DNA of 64,000 nucleotides, taken from NCBI RefSeq assembly GCF_041320665.1, contig NZ_CP166730.1, positions 992,001 through 1,056,000 on the forward strand. Direction: 5' to 3'. Every line of letters starts with the position of its first letter. Positions within the stretch are counted from its first letter, which is position 1. Made by a program: the position numbers and the translations under genes. The notes under the pieces are model-generated. The model was not told where the DNA came from. It ran no database searches and saw only the letters and a list, made by a program, of their open reading frames with translations. Positions 10,152 to 18,625 of the stretch are shown in pieces. Origin of the DNA: Comamonas sp. GB3 AK4-5 (GTDB lineage Bacteria; Pseudomonadota; Gammaproteobacteria; Burkholderiales; Burkholderiaceae_C).

Positions 10152-10436
10152 ATGCCTATTTATGCGTACCTGTGTGGCGCCTGCGGCCACGCCAAAGATG
10201 TGCTGCAAAAGCTGTCCGACGCACCGCTGACCCAGTGCCCGGCCTGCAGCGCAGCCGCGTTTGCCAAGCAGCTCACCGCACCGGGCTTTCAGCTCAAGGG
10301 CACGGGCTGGTACGCCACCGACTTCAAGGGCGGCGCCAGCAGCGCTGCTTCGGCCAAGACGGAGCCGGCTGCTACCCCTGCCTGTGGTGCCGGCGGCTGC
10401 GGCGCTGCGGCGGCATGTTCCGCTGCGGAGGTGTGA
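10152..10436 (+). CDS. FmdB-family zinc-ribbon protein
   Basis: 94 residues. MPIYAYLCGACGH plus CPAC give the two CxxC pairs of the FmdB zinc ribbon (residues 8-11 and about 30-33); GTGWYATDFKG is conserved in beta- and gammaproteobacterial members. Role unknown; named after a formamidase-linked regulator. The start at 10152 is chosen over an upstream in-frame start because MPIYAY is the family N-terminus. The tail ACGAGGCGAAAACS is Cys/Gly rich. It heads a DUF502-aspS run, the usual neighbourhood in Betaproteobacteria. Confidence 0.9.
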   Translation: MPIYAYLCGACGHAKDVLQKLSDAPLTQCPACSAAAFAKQLTAPGFQLKGTGWYATDFKGGASSAASAKTEPAATPACGAGGCGAAAACSAAEV

Positions 10437-10441
10437 ACGCC

Positions 10442-11068
10442 ATGTTCGCCTTGCGCAAGTGGCTGTTCAGCGGACTGCTGGTCATTGTTCCCGGGGTCAT
10501 CACGGCCTGGGTGCTGAACTGGATCGTCAGCACGCTGGACCAGACGCTGCAAATCCTGCCGGAAGCCTGGCAGCCCGACCGCTTGCTGGGCGTGCATATT
10601 CCCGGCTTTGGCGTGCTGCTGACCCTGGCCATCTTGCTGGTGGTGGGCGCCGTGGCCAGCAACTTCATCGGCCGCAAGCTGGTGAGCTGGGGCGATGCGG
10701 TGATCACCCGCATCCCGGTGGTACGCTCCATCTATTCCAGCGTCAAGCAGGTCTCGGACACGGTGTTCTCCGACAGCGGCAATGCCTTTCGCACCGCGGT
10801 GCTGGTGCAATGGCCGCGCGAAGGGGTCTGGACCGTGGCCTTCATCACCGGCAACCCTTCGGGGGAGGTGGCCAACTATCTGCGTGACGAATATGTCAGC
10901 GTGTTTGTGCCGACCACGCCCAACCCCACGGGCGGCTACTTTGTGCTGATGCGCAAAAGCGATTGTGTGGAACTTGAGATGAGCGTGGATGCCGCGCTCA
11001 AGTACATCGTCTCCATGGGGGTTGTGGCGCCGCCGCCGCTGCCCGTGCCCGACGAACCCAACCGATAA
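10442..11068 (+). CDS. DUF502 family inner-membrane protein
   Basis: 208 residues. Two N-terminal membrane segments (about 8-28 and 58-80) and the sequence IPVVRSIYSSVKQVSDTVF identify DUF502, a family of unknown function found beside aspS. A GTG three codons upstream (10433) would overlap the fmdB stop; ATG at 10442 is used here but either is plausible. The Pro-rich C-terminal tail PPPLPVPDEP is presumably cytoplasmic and disordered. Confidence 0.88.
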   Translation: MFALRKWLFSGLLVIVPGVITAWVLNWIVSTLDQTLQILPEAWQPDRLLGVHIPGFGVLLTLAILLVVGAVASNFIGRKLVSWGDAVITRIPVVRSIYSSVKQVSDTVFSDSGNAFRTAVLVQWPREGVWTVAFITGNPSGEVANYLRDEYVSVFVPTTPNPTGGYFVLMRKSDCVELEMSVDAALKYIVSMGVVAPPPLPVPDEPNR

Positions 11069-11110
11069 ACAACCCAAGCGCGCTCCACAGGGGCGCAGGA
11101 AGATAAACCA

Positions 11111-12919
11111 ATGGCCATGCGCTCTGAATACTGCGGTCTTGTGACCGAGGCCCTGATGGGCCAAACCGTGACCCTGTGCGGCTGGGTGAATCGCCGCCGT
11201 GACCATGGCGGTGTGATCTTCATCGACCTGCGCGACCGCGAAGGCTATGTGCAGGTGGTGTGTGACCCCGATCGCGCCGAGATGTTCAAGACGGCCGAAG
11301 GCATTCGCAATGAGTTCTGCGTGCAGATCAAGGGCCTGGTGCGTGCACGCCCTGCCGGCACCACCAACGACAAGCTCAAGAGCGGCCAGATCGAGGTGCT
11401 GTGCCATGAGCTGAATGTGCTGAACGCCTCCGTCACCCCGCCGTTCCAGCTGGACGACGAAAACCTGTCGGAAACCGTGCGCCTCACCAACCGCGTGCTG
11501 GACCTGCGCCGCCCGGTGATGCAGCGCAACATGATGCTGCGCTACAAGACTGCCATCCAGGTGCGCAACTTCCTGGACAAGCTAGGTTTTATCGACATCG
11601 AAACCCCCATGCTGGGCAAGTCCACCCCCGAAGGCGCCCGCGACTATCTGGTGCCCTCGCGCGTGCATGACGGCGAATTCTTTGCCCTGCCCCAGTCGCC
11701 CCAGCTGTACAAGCAGATGCTGATGGTGGCCGGTTACGACCGCTACTACCAGATCACCAAGTGCTTCCGCGACGAAGACCTGCGGGCCGATCGCCAGCCC
11801 GAATTCACGCAGATCGACTGCGAAACCTCCTTCCTGAACGAGGAAGAGATCCGCGCCATCTTCCAGCGCATGATCTGCGAAGTCTTCCAGACCCAGCTGA
11901 ATGTGGATCTGGGCGAATTCCCCATCATGACCTACCAGGACGCAGCCTTCCGCTTCGGTTCGGACAAGCCTGACCTGCGCGTCAAGCTGGAGTTCACCGA
12001 GCTGACCGACTGCATGGGCGACGTGGACTTCAAGGTCTTCTCCACCCCCGCCACCACCAAGGGTGGCCGCGTGGTGGCCCTGCGCGTGCCGGGCGGCGCC
12101 CAGATCTCGCGCGGCGAAATCGACGGCTACACCGAGTTCGTCAAGATCTACGGCGCCAAGGGCCTGGCCTGGATCAAGGTCAACGAAGTGGCCAAGGGCC
12201 GTGACGGTCTGCAGTCCCCCATCGTCAAGAACCTGCACGACGCAGCGATTGCTGAAATTCTGAAGCGCACCGGCGCTCAGGATGGCGACCTCATCTTCTT
12301 CGGTGCCGACAAGGAAAAGATCGTCAACGACTCCATCGGTGCCCTGCGTCTGAAGGTGGGGCACAGCGAGTTCGGCAAGAAGAACGGCCTGTTCGAAGAC
12401 CGCTGGGCACCGCTGTGGGTGGTTGACTTCCCCATGTTCGAGCATGACGAGGAAAACAACCGCTGGGCCGCGGTGCACCACCCCTTCACCAGCCCCAAGG
12501 ACGGCCACGAAGAACTCATGGTCAGCGACCCGGGCAAGTGCATTGCCAAGGCCTACGACATGGTCCTGAACGGCTGGGAACTGGGCGGTGGCTCGGTGCG
12601 TATCCACCGCGCCGACGTGCAGGCCAAGGTGTTTGCCGCCCTGAACATCTCGCCCGAAGACCAGCGCGCCAAGTTCGGCTACCTGCTGGACGCGCTGCAG
12701 TACGGCGCGCCTCCCCATGGTGGCCTGGCCTTTGGCCTGGACCGTTTGATCACGCTGATGACGGGTTCCGACTCCATCCGCGACGTGATCGCCTTCCCCA
12801 AGACCCAGCGCGCCCAGGACTTGCTGACGCAAGCGCCTTCGCCCGTGGACGAAAAGCAGCTGCGCGAGCTGCACATCCGCCTGCGCAACACGGCGGTGAC
12901 CACCACCACGGCCGAGTAA
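11111..12919 (+). CDS. aspS: Aspartyl-tRNA synthetase
   Basis: 602 residues, standard for a bacterial class II AspRS. It contains the N-terminal OB-fold anticodon domain ([12 protein letters not shown]), class II motif 2 ([18 protein letters not shown]), the bacterial GAD insertion and motif 3 (GLAFGLDRL). It charges tRNA-Asp. The DHGG in the anticodon domain resembles non-discriminating bacterial AspRS, which also load tRNA-Asn for a GatCAB amidotransferase, rather than the DLGS of E. coli; this is inference. AGGAAG lies upstream of the start, and a strong terminator follows at 13000. Confidence 0.97.
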   Translation: MAMRSEYCGLVTEALMGQTVTLCGWVNRRRDHGGVIFIDLRDREGYVQVVCDPDRAEMFKTAEGIRNEFCVQIKGLVRARPAGTTNDKLKSGQIEVLCHELNVLNASVTPPFQLDDENLSETVRLTNRVLDLRRPVMQRNMMLRYKTAIQVRNFLDKLGFIDIETPMLGKSTPEGARDYLVPSRVHDGEFFALPQSPQLYKQMLMVAGYDRYYQITKCFRDEDLRADRQPEFTQIDCETSFLNEEEIRAIFQRMICEVFQTQLNVDLGEFPIMTYQDAAFRFGSDKPDLRVKLEFTELTDCMGDVDFKVFSTPATTKGGRVVALRVPGGAQISRGEIDGYTEFVKIYGAKGLAWIKVNEVAKGRDGLQSPIVKNLHDAAIAEILKRTGAQDGDLIFFGADKEKIVNDSIGALRLKVGHSEFGKKNGLFEDRWAPLWVVDFPMFEHDEENNRWAAVHHPFTSPKDGHEELMVSDPGKCIAKAYDMVLNGWELGGGSVRIHRADVQAKVFAALNISPEDQRAKFGYLLDALQYGAPPHGGLAFGLDRLITLMTGSDSIRDVIAFPKTQRAQDLLTQAPSPVDEKQLRELHIRLRNTAVTTTTAE

Positions 12920-12999
12920 GCCTTGCATGCGTGGGGAGCAGGTTTGCATCCCACCACAGCACAGGCTTTGAACACTTTTCGGCCTGCGCGATAGTCCAA

Positions 13000-13034
13000 C
13001 GCCATCCAGCCCCGCGGCTGGGTGGCGTTTTTTC
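13000..13034 (+). terminator. Rho-independent terminator after aspS
   Basis: The stem CGCCATCCAGCC / GGCTGGGTGGCG has a CCGC loop and is followed by six T. It is placed about 80 bases after the aspS stop. Confidence 0.9.
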
Positions 13035-13143
13035 TTGCTCTCTGTTTGGGAGCTGACAGTGCACAAGACATGGAGTTTTCAGCTTGAAACCCCATGGAAC
13101 CGGACGACACAAGGCATGGGTAGCTATGGTTTTTGATATCCGG

Positions 13144-13980
13144 ATGAACCGTATGGGGCGCAGCGCACTGGGCTGGGTGGCCGTATGTGGGGCCGTCTTC
13201 GCTGCCTTGGCGCTCGGGGGCTGTGGAGAAAAACGCACCGAACTGGGCCAGGGCGGCTCGGAAATCACGGGTTCTGCCGGCCCGCAGGGTGCGCGCGATG
13301 CGGCACCCTCGCTGGAAAAATGCGAGGCACCCATTGCCACCGTGGCCTTGGTTGAGAATCCCCGCGGCTACGTCATGCCCTATGGCAATGGCCAGCTGCC
13401 GCCATCGCCCGTGCCCCTGGTGAAACTGCTGGCCCAGCAAAGCGGCTGCTTTCGCGTGGTGGACCGCCATGCCGGCCTGCAGGGCACGCTGCGTGAAGGC
13501 CAGTTGCGCGACGCCGGTGTGCTGCGCCAGGGCAGCACGGTACAAAAGGGCAAGGGCTATGAGGCGCAATACCAGTTGGTGCCCAGCCTGACCTTTAGCG
13601 AGCAGAACGCGGGCGGTGGCCTGTCCGGCATCATCGCCATGATTCCTGTGCTGCGCGATATTGCTGGGCTTGCCGGCCTGGTGGAGAACGTCAAGTTCAA
13701 GGAAGCGCAAACCGCGCTGTTTCTGACCGACACCGAAACCACGGAACAGGTGGCCGCAGCCACGGGTGCGGCCCGCACTACAGACCTGGGAGCGGGCGGC
13801 TTGATATTGGGTAAGCTGGGTGGCGGCGGTGGTGCTGGCTGGAGCAATACCAATGAAGGCAAGGTGATTGCCGCCGCATTTCTGGATACCCACAACCAGT
13901 TGGTGCACCAGCTACGTGTGCTGCAGACCAAGACCCTGCCTCCGGCGGTCGCAACCCGAACACCCGCTGCGGCACGCTGA
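13144..13980 (+). CDS. Lipoprotein of CsgG/LpoB-like type, function unknown
   Basis: 278 residues from this start. A signal peptide ends in the lipobox LALGGC (Cys at residue 27), so it is an outer-envelope lipoprotein. The body (IATVALVENPRGYVMPYGNG..., SGCFRVVDRHAGLQ, YQLVPSLTFSEQN) reads like the CsgG/HfaB/LpoB nucleotide-binding-like fold, and a glycine-rich stretch GKLGGGGGAGW is present. No curli or secretion genes are nearby, so a role in secretion is unsupported. An upstream in-frame ATG at 13126 lies inside a repeat-like AGCTATGGTTTTT sequence and is less likely. Confidence 0.65.
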   Translation: MNRMGRSALGWVAVCGAVFAALALGGCGEKRTELGQGGSEITGSAGPQGARDAAPSLEKCEAPIATVALVENPRGYVMPYGNGQLPPSPVPLVKLLAQQSGCFRVVDRHAGLQGTLREGQLRDAGVLRQGSTVQKGKGYEAQYQLVPSLTFSEQNAGGGLSGIIAMIPVLRDIAGLAGLVENVKFKEAQTALFLTDTETTEQVAAATGAARTTDLGAGGLILGKLGGGGGAGWSNTNEGKVIAAAFLDTHNQLVHQLRVLQTKTLPPAVATRTPAAAR

Positions 13981-14072
13981 GGTCCCTGCGCAAAAGAGGC
14001 GGTGAGTGGTGACCTGAGAGCGGGCAAAGGTTTTGTCACGCAGCCGTTGCTCCACGGCGCTACCATGGGGTC

Positions 14073-14585
14073 ATGGTGAATGTGTCAGCCCAGGGCTTGC
14101 CTGCTGCTGCGGCAGTGGGGCAGTCTTTCAAGATTCCCGAATCGGTATTGGTCATCATCTACCGTGCCGATGGTCAGGTGCTGCTGCTGCGCCGCAGCCA
14201 GCCCGCGCCCGAGGGCCAAGCCTTTTGGCAAGGCGTCACGGGCAGCAAGGATTTTGCGCACGAGGACTGGCGCACCACCGCCATGCGCGAGGTGCAGGAA
14301 GAAACCGGCATCGACGCCCTGGCCCCTGGCTGTGAACTGCAGGACTGGGGCCTGGAGAACATCTACACCATCTACCCGCACTGGCTGCATCGGTATGCGC
14401 CCGGTGTATGGTGGAACACCGAGCGGGTGTTTGGATTGCGGGTGCCGTCCTACACGGAGCCTGTCTTGAATCCCCGCGAGCACACCGCATTTGCTTGGCA
14501 TGCTTGGCGGGAAGCGGCCGACCGCTGCTATTCCCCTTCGAATGCCGAAGCCATTCTTCACCTGCCTTCCTACCTTCCTGCATGA
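14073..14585 (+). CDS. nudB: Dihydroneopterin triphosphate diphosphatase NudB
   Basis: 170 residues, NUDIX fold. The Nudix helix reads GSKDFAHEDWRTTAMREVQE plus ETGI, with one extra residue between the leading Gly and first Glu compared with the textbook box. The stretch YTIYPHWLHRYAPGVWWNTERVF is split over the substrate-binding region characteristic of NudB, which removes pyrophosphate from dihydroneopterin triphosphate in folate synthesis. folE, the preceding pathway step, is about 1.5 kb downstream. The stop overlaps the next start as ATGA. Confidence 0.9.
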   Translation: MVNVSAQGLPAAAAVGQSFKIPESVLVIIYRADGQVLLLRRSQPAPEGQAFWQGVTGSKDFAHEDWRTTAMREVQEETGIDALAPGCELQDWGLENIYTIYPHWLHRYAPGVWWNTERVFGLRVPSYTEPVLNPREHTAFAWHAWREAADRCYSPSNAEAILHLPSYLPA

Positions 14586-15376
14586 AAGAGCCCACTCCCT
14601 CAGTGCTGACCACCGCATCGGGCATTGTTTTGCCGCCCGAGCCGGCCGTTTTGCGCGTGGCCACCTACAACATCCACAAAGGTGTGCAGGGCCTGGGGCC
14701 CACGCGGCGGCTGGAGATTCACAACCTGGGCCACGCGGTGGAGCAGCTCGATGCCGACATCGTCTGCCTGCAGGAGGTGCGCAAGATGAATCGGCGCGAG
14801 GAGCAGTATTTCGAGCGCTGGCCCAAGGTGTCGCAGGCCGAGTTCCTGGCGCCCGAAGGCTATGAATCGGTCTACCGCACCAATGCCTACACCAAGGACG
14901 GCGAGCACGGCAATGCGCTGCTCACGCGCTGGCCCGTCAAGGGCAGCAACCACATCGACATCTCCGACCACCGCTTCGAGCAGCGAGGCCTGCTGCATGT
15001 GGAGGTGGAGGTGCGCGGCCGGGCCGTGCATGCCATCGTGGTCCACCTGGGCCTGATCCCCGGCAGCCGCGTGCGCCAGATCCAGGCGCTGCAGCAGTTC
15101 ATCGAACGCGAGGTGCCGCCCGGTGCGCCCCTGGTGGTGGCCGGCGACTTCAACGACTGGGGCACCCACATCAAGCGGCTGCTGGCCAGCTACGGCTTGT
15201 ACGAGTTCGAAGCCGATGGCCTGAGCGCGTTGACCTATCCCTCGCGCCTGCCGCTGGCCCAGCTGGACCATGTCTATGTGCGCGGCATGACGCCCACCAG
15301 CTTGGCCGTACCCCAGGGCCGCATCTGGTGGCGTATGTCCGATCACTTGCCGTTGATTGCGGAATTCCATATATAG
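14582..15376 (+). CDS. Endonuclease/exonuclease/phosphatase-fold hydrolase
   Basis: 264 residues. RVATYNIHKGVQGLGP, IVCLQEVRK, VVAGDFNDWG and the final SDHLPLIAEF are the metal- and phosphate-binding motifs of the EEP superfamily (DNase I-like). In related bacteria this gene usually precedes a ClsB-type cardiolipin synthase; that gene is absent here and repeats follow instead. Translation is coupled to nudB through ATGA. Substrate unknown (phospholipid head groups or nucleic acid are both possible). Confidence 0.88.
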   Translation: MKEPTPSVLTTASGIVLPPEPAVLRVATYNIHKGVQGLGPTRRLEIHNLGHAVEQLDADIVCLQEVRKMNRREEQYFERWPKVSQAEFLAPEGYESVYRTNAYTKDGEHGNALLTRWPVKGSNHIDISDHRFEQRGLLHVEVEVRGRAVHAIVVHLGLIPGSRVRQIQALQQFIEREVPPGAPLVVAGDFNDWGTHIKRLLASYGLYEFEADGLSALTYPSRLPLAQLDHVYVRGMTPTSLAVPQGRIWWRMSDHLPLIAEFHI

Positions 15377-15380
15377 GACA

Positions 15381-15500
15381 CCCCCCTGAGGCGCTGCGCG
15401 CCTTCCCCCCGCTCTTCGCGAGCTGTGCTCGCGGGCAGGGGGACGCTGCCAGCGCGGCGGGGCGGCCCTTGCGCGGCAGCTCTGACTTGTGGGCTGTGCC
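15381..15500 (+). repeat. CCCCCTGAG repeat, copy R2 (long form)
   Basis: Begins four bases after the stop of the EEP gene in the same direction. It is a long variant with GCTCTTCGCGAGCTGTGCTC inserted in the apical loop. It merges into the tandem array listed next. Confidence 0.85.
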
Positions 15501-15790
15501 GGCTTTATGCGCAGGGGCCTGAATGAGGGCCTGGTGATGTGCAAATTACACCCATGGGTAGGTTGTGCTGCTTTTCCCGCTCTTCGCGAGCTGTGCTCGC
15601 GGGCAGGGGGACGCTGCCAGCGCGGCGGGGCGGCCCTTGCGCGGCAGCTCTGACTTGGGCTGTGCCGGTTTTATGCGCTGGGCCTGATTGAGGGCTTGGT
15701 GGGATGCAAACCGCACCCATGGGGAGTTTGAGCTGCTTTCCTTGCTTTCGCGTCGCTGCGCTCGCTGGCAGAGGGCGTTGCCAGCGCGGC
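15411..15790 (+). repeat. Tandem array of a 165-168 bp unit, about 2.3 units
   Basis: The block starting GCTCTTCGCGAGCTGTGCTC at 15411 restarts at 15579 (period 168) and, more diverged, as GCTTTCGCGTCGCTGCGCTC at 15744 (period 165). Each unit includes the GCGCGGCGGGGCGGCCCTTG block of the CCCCCTGAG family, and the two full units carry a CACCCATGGG piece. The 672-bp gap 15377-16048 holds only this array, the next repeat and a short AT-rich piece; I see no gene in it. Confidence 0.8.
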
Positions 15791-15796
15791 GGGTGT

Positions 15797-15891
15797 TGCT
15801 CCTTCTCCCGCCGGGGGAAGGCGGGGATGGGGGCCTGGCCCCGGTATGGCTCCCTCGCCCGCTTGCGGGAGAGGGTGGGGGTGAGGGGGGG
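15797..15891 (-). repeat. GC-rich double-hairpin repeat, copy G1
   Basis: The reverse complement matches 28325-28419: CTCTCCCGCAAGCGGGCGAG forms one hairpin and CTTCCCCCGGCGGGAG-like sequence the second. A half copy lies at 30089-30127. Confidence 0.75.
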
Positions 15892-16048
15892 CTTTCTTCG
15901 CTGTGCGCGCCAGATTGGCAGCACAGGGCGGGCCAGCGCTGTCGCACAGGCTATGGTTTGCTATTAAATAGATAGCTTGTAAGTTAGTGTGGGTGCGCTG
16001 TGGAGTGCAGATTCCCTGCTGCTTACATGTTGGCCATTCGCTGGTACC

Positions 16049-16786
16049 ATGCCGGGCATGTTTAGTGATCTCGCTGCCGACGACATGACACCTGTGAACC
16101 CGGATGAGGGCATCCCCGTCTCCGTGAAAATCCGCGAGCGGATCGCGGCAGCCCGAAAACGCTTCAACGCCAACGACAACATTGCCGAATTTATCGAGCC
16201 GGGCGAGCTGGAAAAGCTGCTCGACGAGGTGGAGGTGAAGATGCAGGGCGTGCTCGACAGCATGGTGATCGACACCGCCAACGACCACAACACCAAGAGC
16301 ACGGCGCGGCGCGTGGCCAAGATGTATTTGAACGAGGTCTTCAAGGGCCGCTACGTGCAGGCGCCGGCGATCACCGAATTCCCCAATGCCGAGCGCCTGA
16401 ACGAGCTGATGATCGTGGGCCCCATCACCGTGCGCAGCGCCTGCAGCCACCACCTGTGCCCGGTGATTGGCAAGATCTGGATTGGTGTGTTGCCCAATGA
16501 GCACACCAATGTGATCGGCCTGTCCAAATACGCCCGCCTGGTGGACTGGGTCATGGGCCGTCCGCAGATCCAGGAAGAGGCCGTGGTGCAGCTGGCCGAT
16601 CTGATCATGGAAAAAACCCAGCCCGATGGTCTGGCCATCGTGATGGAAGCCTCGCATTTCTGCATGTCCTGGCGCGGTGTGCGCGAGATGGACAGCAAAA
16701 TGCTGAACTCGGTCATGCGTGGCGCCTTTCTCAAGGATGTCAACCTGCGCCGCGAGTTTCTGTCGCTGATTCCCGGAAGGAGTTAA
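16049..16786 (+). CDS. folE: GTP cyclohydrolase I
   Basis: 245 residues. CSHHLCPVIGKIWIG contains the zinc-binding Cys and the catalytic His region, and SHFCMSWRGVR carries the second zinc Cys. It converts GTP to dihydroneopterin triphosphate, the substrate of NudB encoded about 1.5 kb upstream. Possible starts are ATG 16049, 16058 and 16085; none has a strong ribosome site, so the N-terminus is uncertain by up to 12 residues. It is followed after three bases by a BLUF protein gene, suggesting co-transcription. Confidence 0.96.
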   Translation: MPGMFSDLAADDMTPVNPDEGIPVSVKIRERIAAARKRFNANDNIAEFIEPGELEKLLDEVEVKMQGVLDSMVIDTANDHNTKSTARRVAKMYLNEVFKGRYVQAPAITEFPNAERLNELMIVGPITVRSACSHHLCPVIGKIWIGVLPNEHTNVIGLSKYARLVDWVMGRPQIQEEAVVQLADLIMEKTQPDGLAIVMEASHFCMSWRGVREMDSKMLNSVMRGAFLKDVNLRREFLSLIPGRS

Positions 16787-16789
16787 GCC

Positions 16790-17212
16790 ATGCTGGTGCG
16801 CCTGCTCTATGTCAGCCGCGCAGTCGATACCTCGGCCGCGGCCATCGAATCCATACTCGCCCAGTCGCGCGAGCACAATCTCAGCAAGGGCCTGACCGGC
16901 GTGCTGTGCTATGGCGGCGGGGTGTTTTTGCAGGCCATAGAGGGCGGGCGCAGCGCGGTCAGCCACCTGTTCAGCACCTTGCAGCAAGATGCGCGCCACA
17001 AGGATGTGGAGCTGTTGCAGTTCCAGGAGATCGAAGAGCGCCGCTTTGGCGGCTGGACCATGGGTGTGGTCAATCTGAACAAGCTCAACCATTCCATCTT
17101 GCTCAAATATTCCGAAAAGGCCGAGCTCGATCCCTACGCCGTCTCCGGCAAGGTGTCGTTTGCCTTACTGGAAGAGCTGATGGCCACGGCCTCCATCATT
17201 GGCCGGGCATGA
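16790..17212 (+). CDS. BLUF-domain blue-light photoreceptor
   Basis: 140 residues, essentially one BLUF domain. The FAD-binding hallmarks are visible: LLYVSRA with Tyr7, NLSKGLTGVL with Asn31, and FLQAIEGG with Gln48, matching the Tyr/Asn/Gln hydrogen-bond switch of BLUF proteins, plus GGWTMG near residue 90. It has no output domain, so it would signal by binding a partner. GGAAGGAG lies 5 bases before the ATG and inside the end of folE, so the gene is in the folE transcript. Confidence 0.93.
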   Translation: MLVRLLYVSRAVDTSAAAIESILAQSREHNLSKGLTGVLCYGGGVFLQAIEGGRSAVSHLFSTLQQDARHKDVELLQFQEIEERRFGGWTMGVVNLNKLNHSILLKYSEKAELDPYAVSGKVSFALLEELMATASIIGRA

Positions 17213-17271
17213 TGCGCTTGTACTAGGTTCCATGTCCGGCAGGAGCGCTCACACGCTCTGAGGCTGGACCC

Positions 17272-17297
17272 AGGGGCCTGAGGCCCCTTTGTTTTTT
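17272..17297 (+). terminator. Rho-independent terminator after folE-BLUF
   Basis: The stem AGGGGCC / GGCCCCT has a TGA loop, followed by TTGTTTTTT. It ends the folE-BLUF unit 60 bases after the stop. Confidence 0.9.
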
Positions 17298-17316
17298 CTG
17301 GGATGTTGTTGTCGTT

Positions 17317-18198
17317 ATGAGTTTGCAGGCATTTGCGCTGATCATCGTGGCCGGTCTGATCCACGCGGGGTGGAACGTGGCGGCCAAGAAGGCGGGGGGC
17401 GACTCCCGCTTTGCCTTTTTCACCTCCTTCATCATGATGCTGGTCTGGGCTCCGCTGGGCTGGTGGGTGGGCCGTGACGTGGTGCAGCACTGGGGGGCGA
17501 TCGAATGGGTCGTGGTGCTGGTCAGCGGACTGCTGCATGTGGCGTATTACGTGATCTTGCTGCGCGGCTACCGCCATGCAGACCTGACGGTGGTCTACCC
17601 GCTGGCGCGGGGCAGCGGGCCGCTGATGTCGTCCATGGTGGCGATCCTCTTTCTGGGCGAGCAGATCTCGACCCTGGGCGTGGCCGGCATTGCCGGCGTG
17701 GTGCTGGGCGTGTTCTTCATCGCCGGCGGGCCGGCGTTGCTGCGCCCGCGTACCGATCCCGAAGCCAGGCTGCGCCTGCGCCGTGGCTTGCTGTATGGCG
17801 TGGCCACCGGGGTTTTTATCGCCAGCTACACCGTGGTGGATGGCTACGGCGTGCGCATGCTGCTGATGTCGCCCATCTTGATCGACTACATGGGCAATTT
17901 TGTGCGCGTCTTCCTGCTGGCCCCCGTGGTGCTGCGTGACCTGCCCGAAGCCCGCCGTCTGTGGGCACTGCAATGGCGCTGGGCCGCGCTGGTGGCCTTG
18001 GTCAGCCCCATTGCCTATGTGCTGGTGCTGTATGCCATGCAGACGGCCCCCATGTCCCATGTGGCGCCGGCGCGCGAGGTGTCCATGCTGTTTGCCGCGC
18101 TGATTGGTGGGCATTTGCTGAATGAGGGCGACCGCGTGGTGCGCATCTTTGGCGCGCTGCTGATTGCGTTGGGGGTGACTGCGCTTGCATTAGGGTAG
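17317..18198 (+). CDS. EamA/DMT-family transporter
   Basis: 293 residues with ten predicted membrane helices in two five-helix halves, the drug/metabolite transporter layout. LIHAGWNVAAKKAG near the N-terminus and PLARGSGPLMSS in the first half are EamA-like. It probably exports an amino acid, nucleotide or drug-like compound; the substrate is unknown. It stands alone between a terminator and a CCCCCTGAG repeat that starts ten bases after its stop. Confidence 0.88.
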   Translation: MSLQAFALIIVAGLIHAGWNVAAKKAGGDSRFAFFTSFIMMLVWAPLGWWVGRDVVQHWGAIEWVVVLVSGLLHVAYYVILLRGYRHADLTVVYPLARGSGPLMSSMVAILFLGEQISTLGVAGIAGVVLGVFFIAGGPALLRPRTDPEARLRLRRGLLYGVATGVFIASYTVVDGYGVRMLLMSPILIDYMGNFVRVFLLAPVVLRDLPEARRLWALQWRWAALVALVSPIAYVLVLYAMQTAPMSHVAPAREVSMLFAALIGGHLLNEGDRVVRIFGALLIALGVTALALG

Positions 18199-18208
18199 AA
18201 ATGGGACA

Positions 18209-18300
18209 CCCCCTGAGGCGCTGCGCGCCTTCCCCCCAGGGGGATGACACCGGCGCGGCGGGGCGGCCCTTGCGCGGTGTCTCTGGCCTAGGTCGCGCCG
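18209..18300 (+). repeat. CCCCCTGAG repeat, copy R4
   Basis: Same direction as, and ten bases after, the EamA-type gene. CCCCCTGAGGCGCTGCGCGC, the CCCCCCAGGGGGA hairpin and GCGCGGCGGGGCGGCCCTTG are all present. Confidence 0.85.
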
Positions 18301-18328
18301 GTTGCATGCAGTGTGTATGCAGTACAAG

Positions 18329-18378
18329 TAAAAATGGCTTGTAGCGCTTTATCCTATGGCATTGGCAGCTATGGTTTT
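18329..18378 (+). repeat. E-family element fragment with GCAGCTATGGTTTTT
   Basis: TAAAAATGGCTTGTAGCGC is followed by GGCAGCTATGGTTTTT. The right end matches those at 3656-3671 and 13118-13133. It lies just before a small secreted-protein gene and may include part of its promoter. Confidence 0.45.
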
Positions 18379-18390
18379 TGGAGTTTTTGC

Positions 18391-18600
18391 ATGATTCGCT
18401 TTGGCATTACCTATCCCCGCACCTTGGGTGCGGCGGCGCTGGCGCTGGGCTTGTGGGGTGCAGTGGCCCAGGCAGCACCTGCGCCCTGGTATTGGTGGGT
18501 CAGCAAGGTCGATGAGCAGCGCGTCTGCGCCCAGTCCATGCCGGAGCAGGGCTGGGAGCGGGCCGAGGGGCCATTCACCCGTTCCGACTGCCAGCGCTGA
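18391..18600 (+). CDS. Small secreted protein, unknown function
   Basis: 69 residues. The N-terminal 28 residues form a clear signal peptide (LGAAALALGLWGAVAQA, likely cut after AQA), leaving about 41 residues that begin APAPWYWWVSK and contain two Cys, which could form one disulfide. ATG at 18391 is chosen as the first start giving a proper signal peptide. I do not recognise the family. It is 25 bases upstream of a LysE-type exporter gene on the same strand. Confidence 0.6.
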   Translation: MIRFGITYPRTLGAAALALGLWGAVAQAAPAPWYWWVSKVDEQRVCAQSMPEQGWERAEGPFTRSDCQR

Positions 18601-18625
18601 GCCGACGCACAGAAAGAATCAACCC

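Noticed and set aside
15411..15790. Tandem repeats that could be mistaken for a CRISPR array.
   Set aside because: Units are 165-168 bp, with no short regular repeats or variable spacers and no cas genes.
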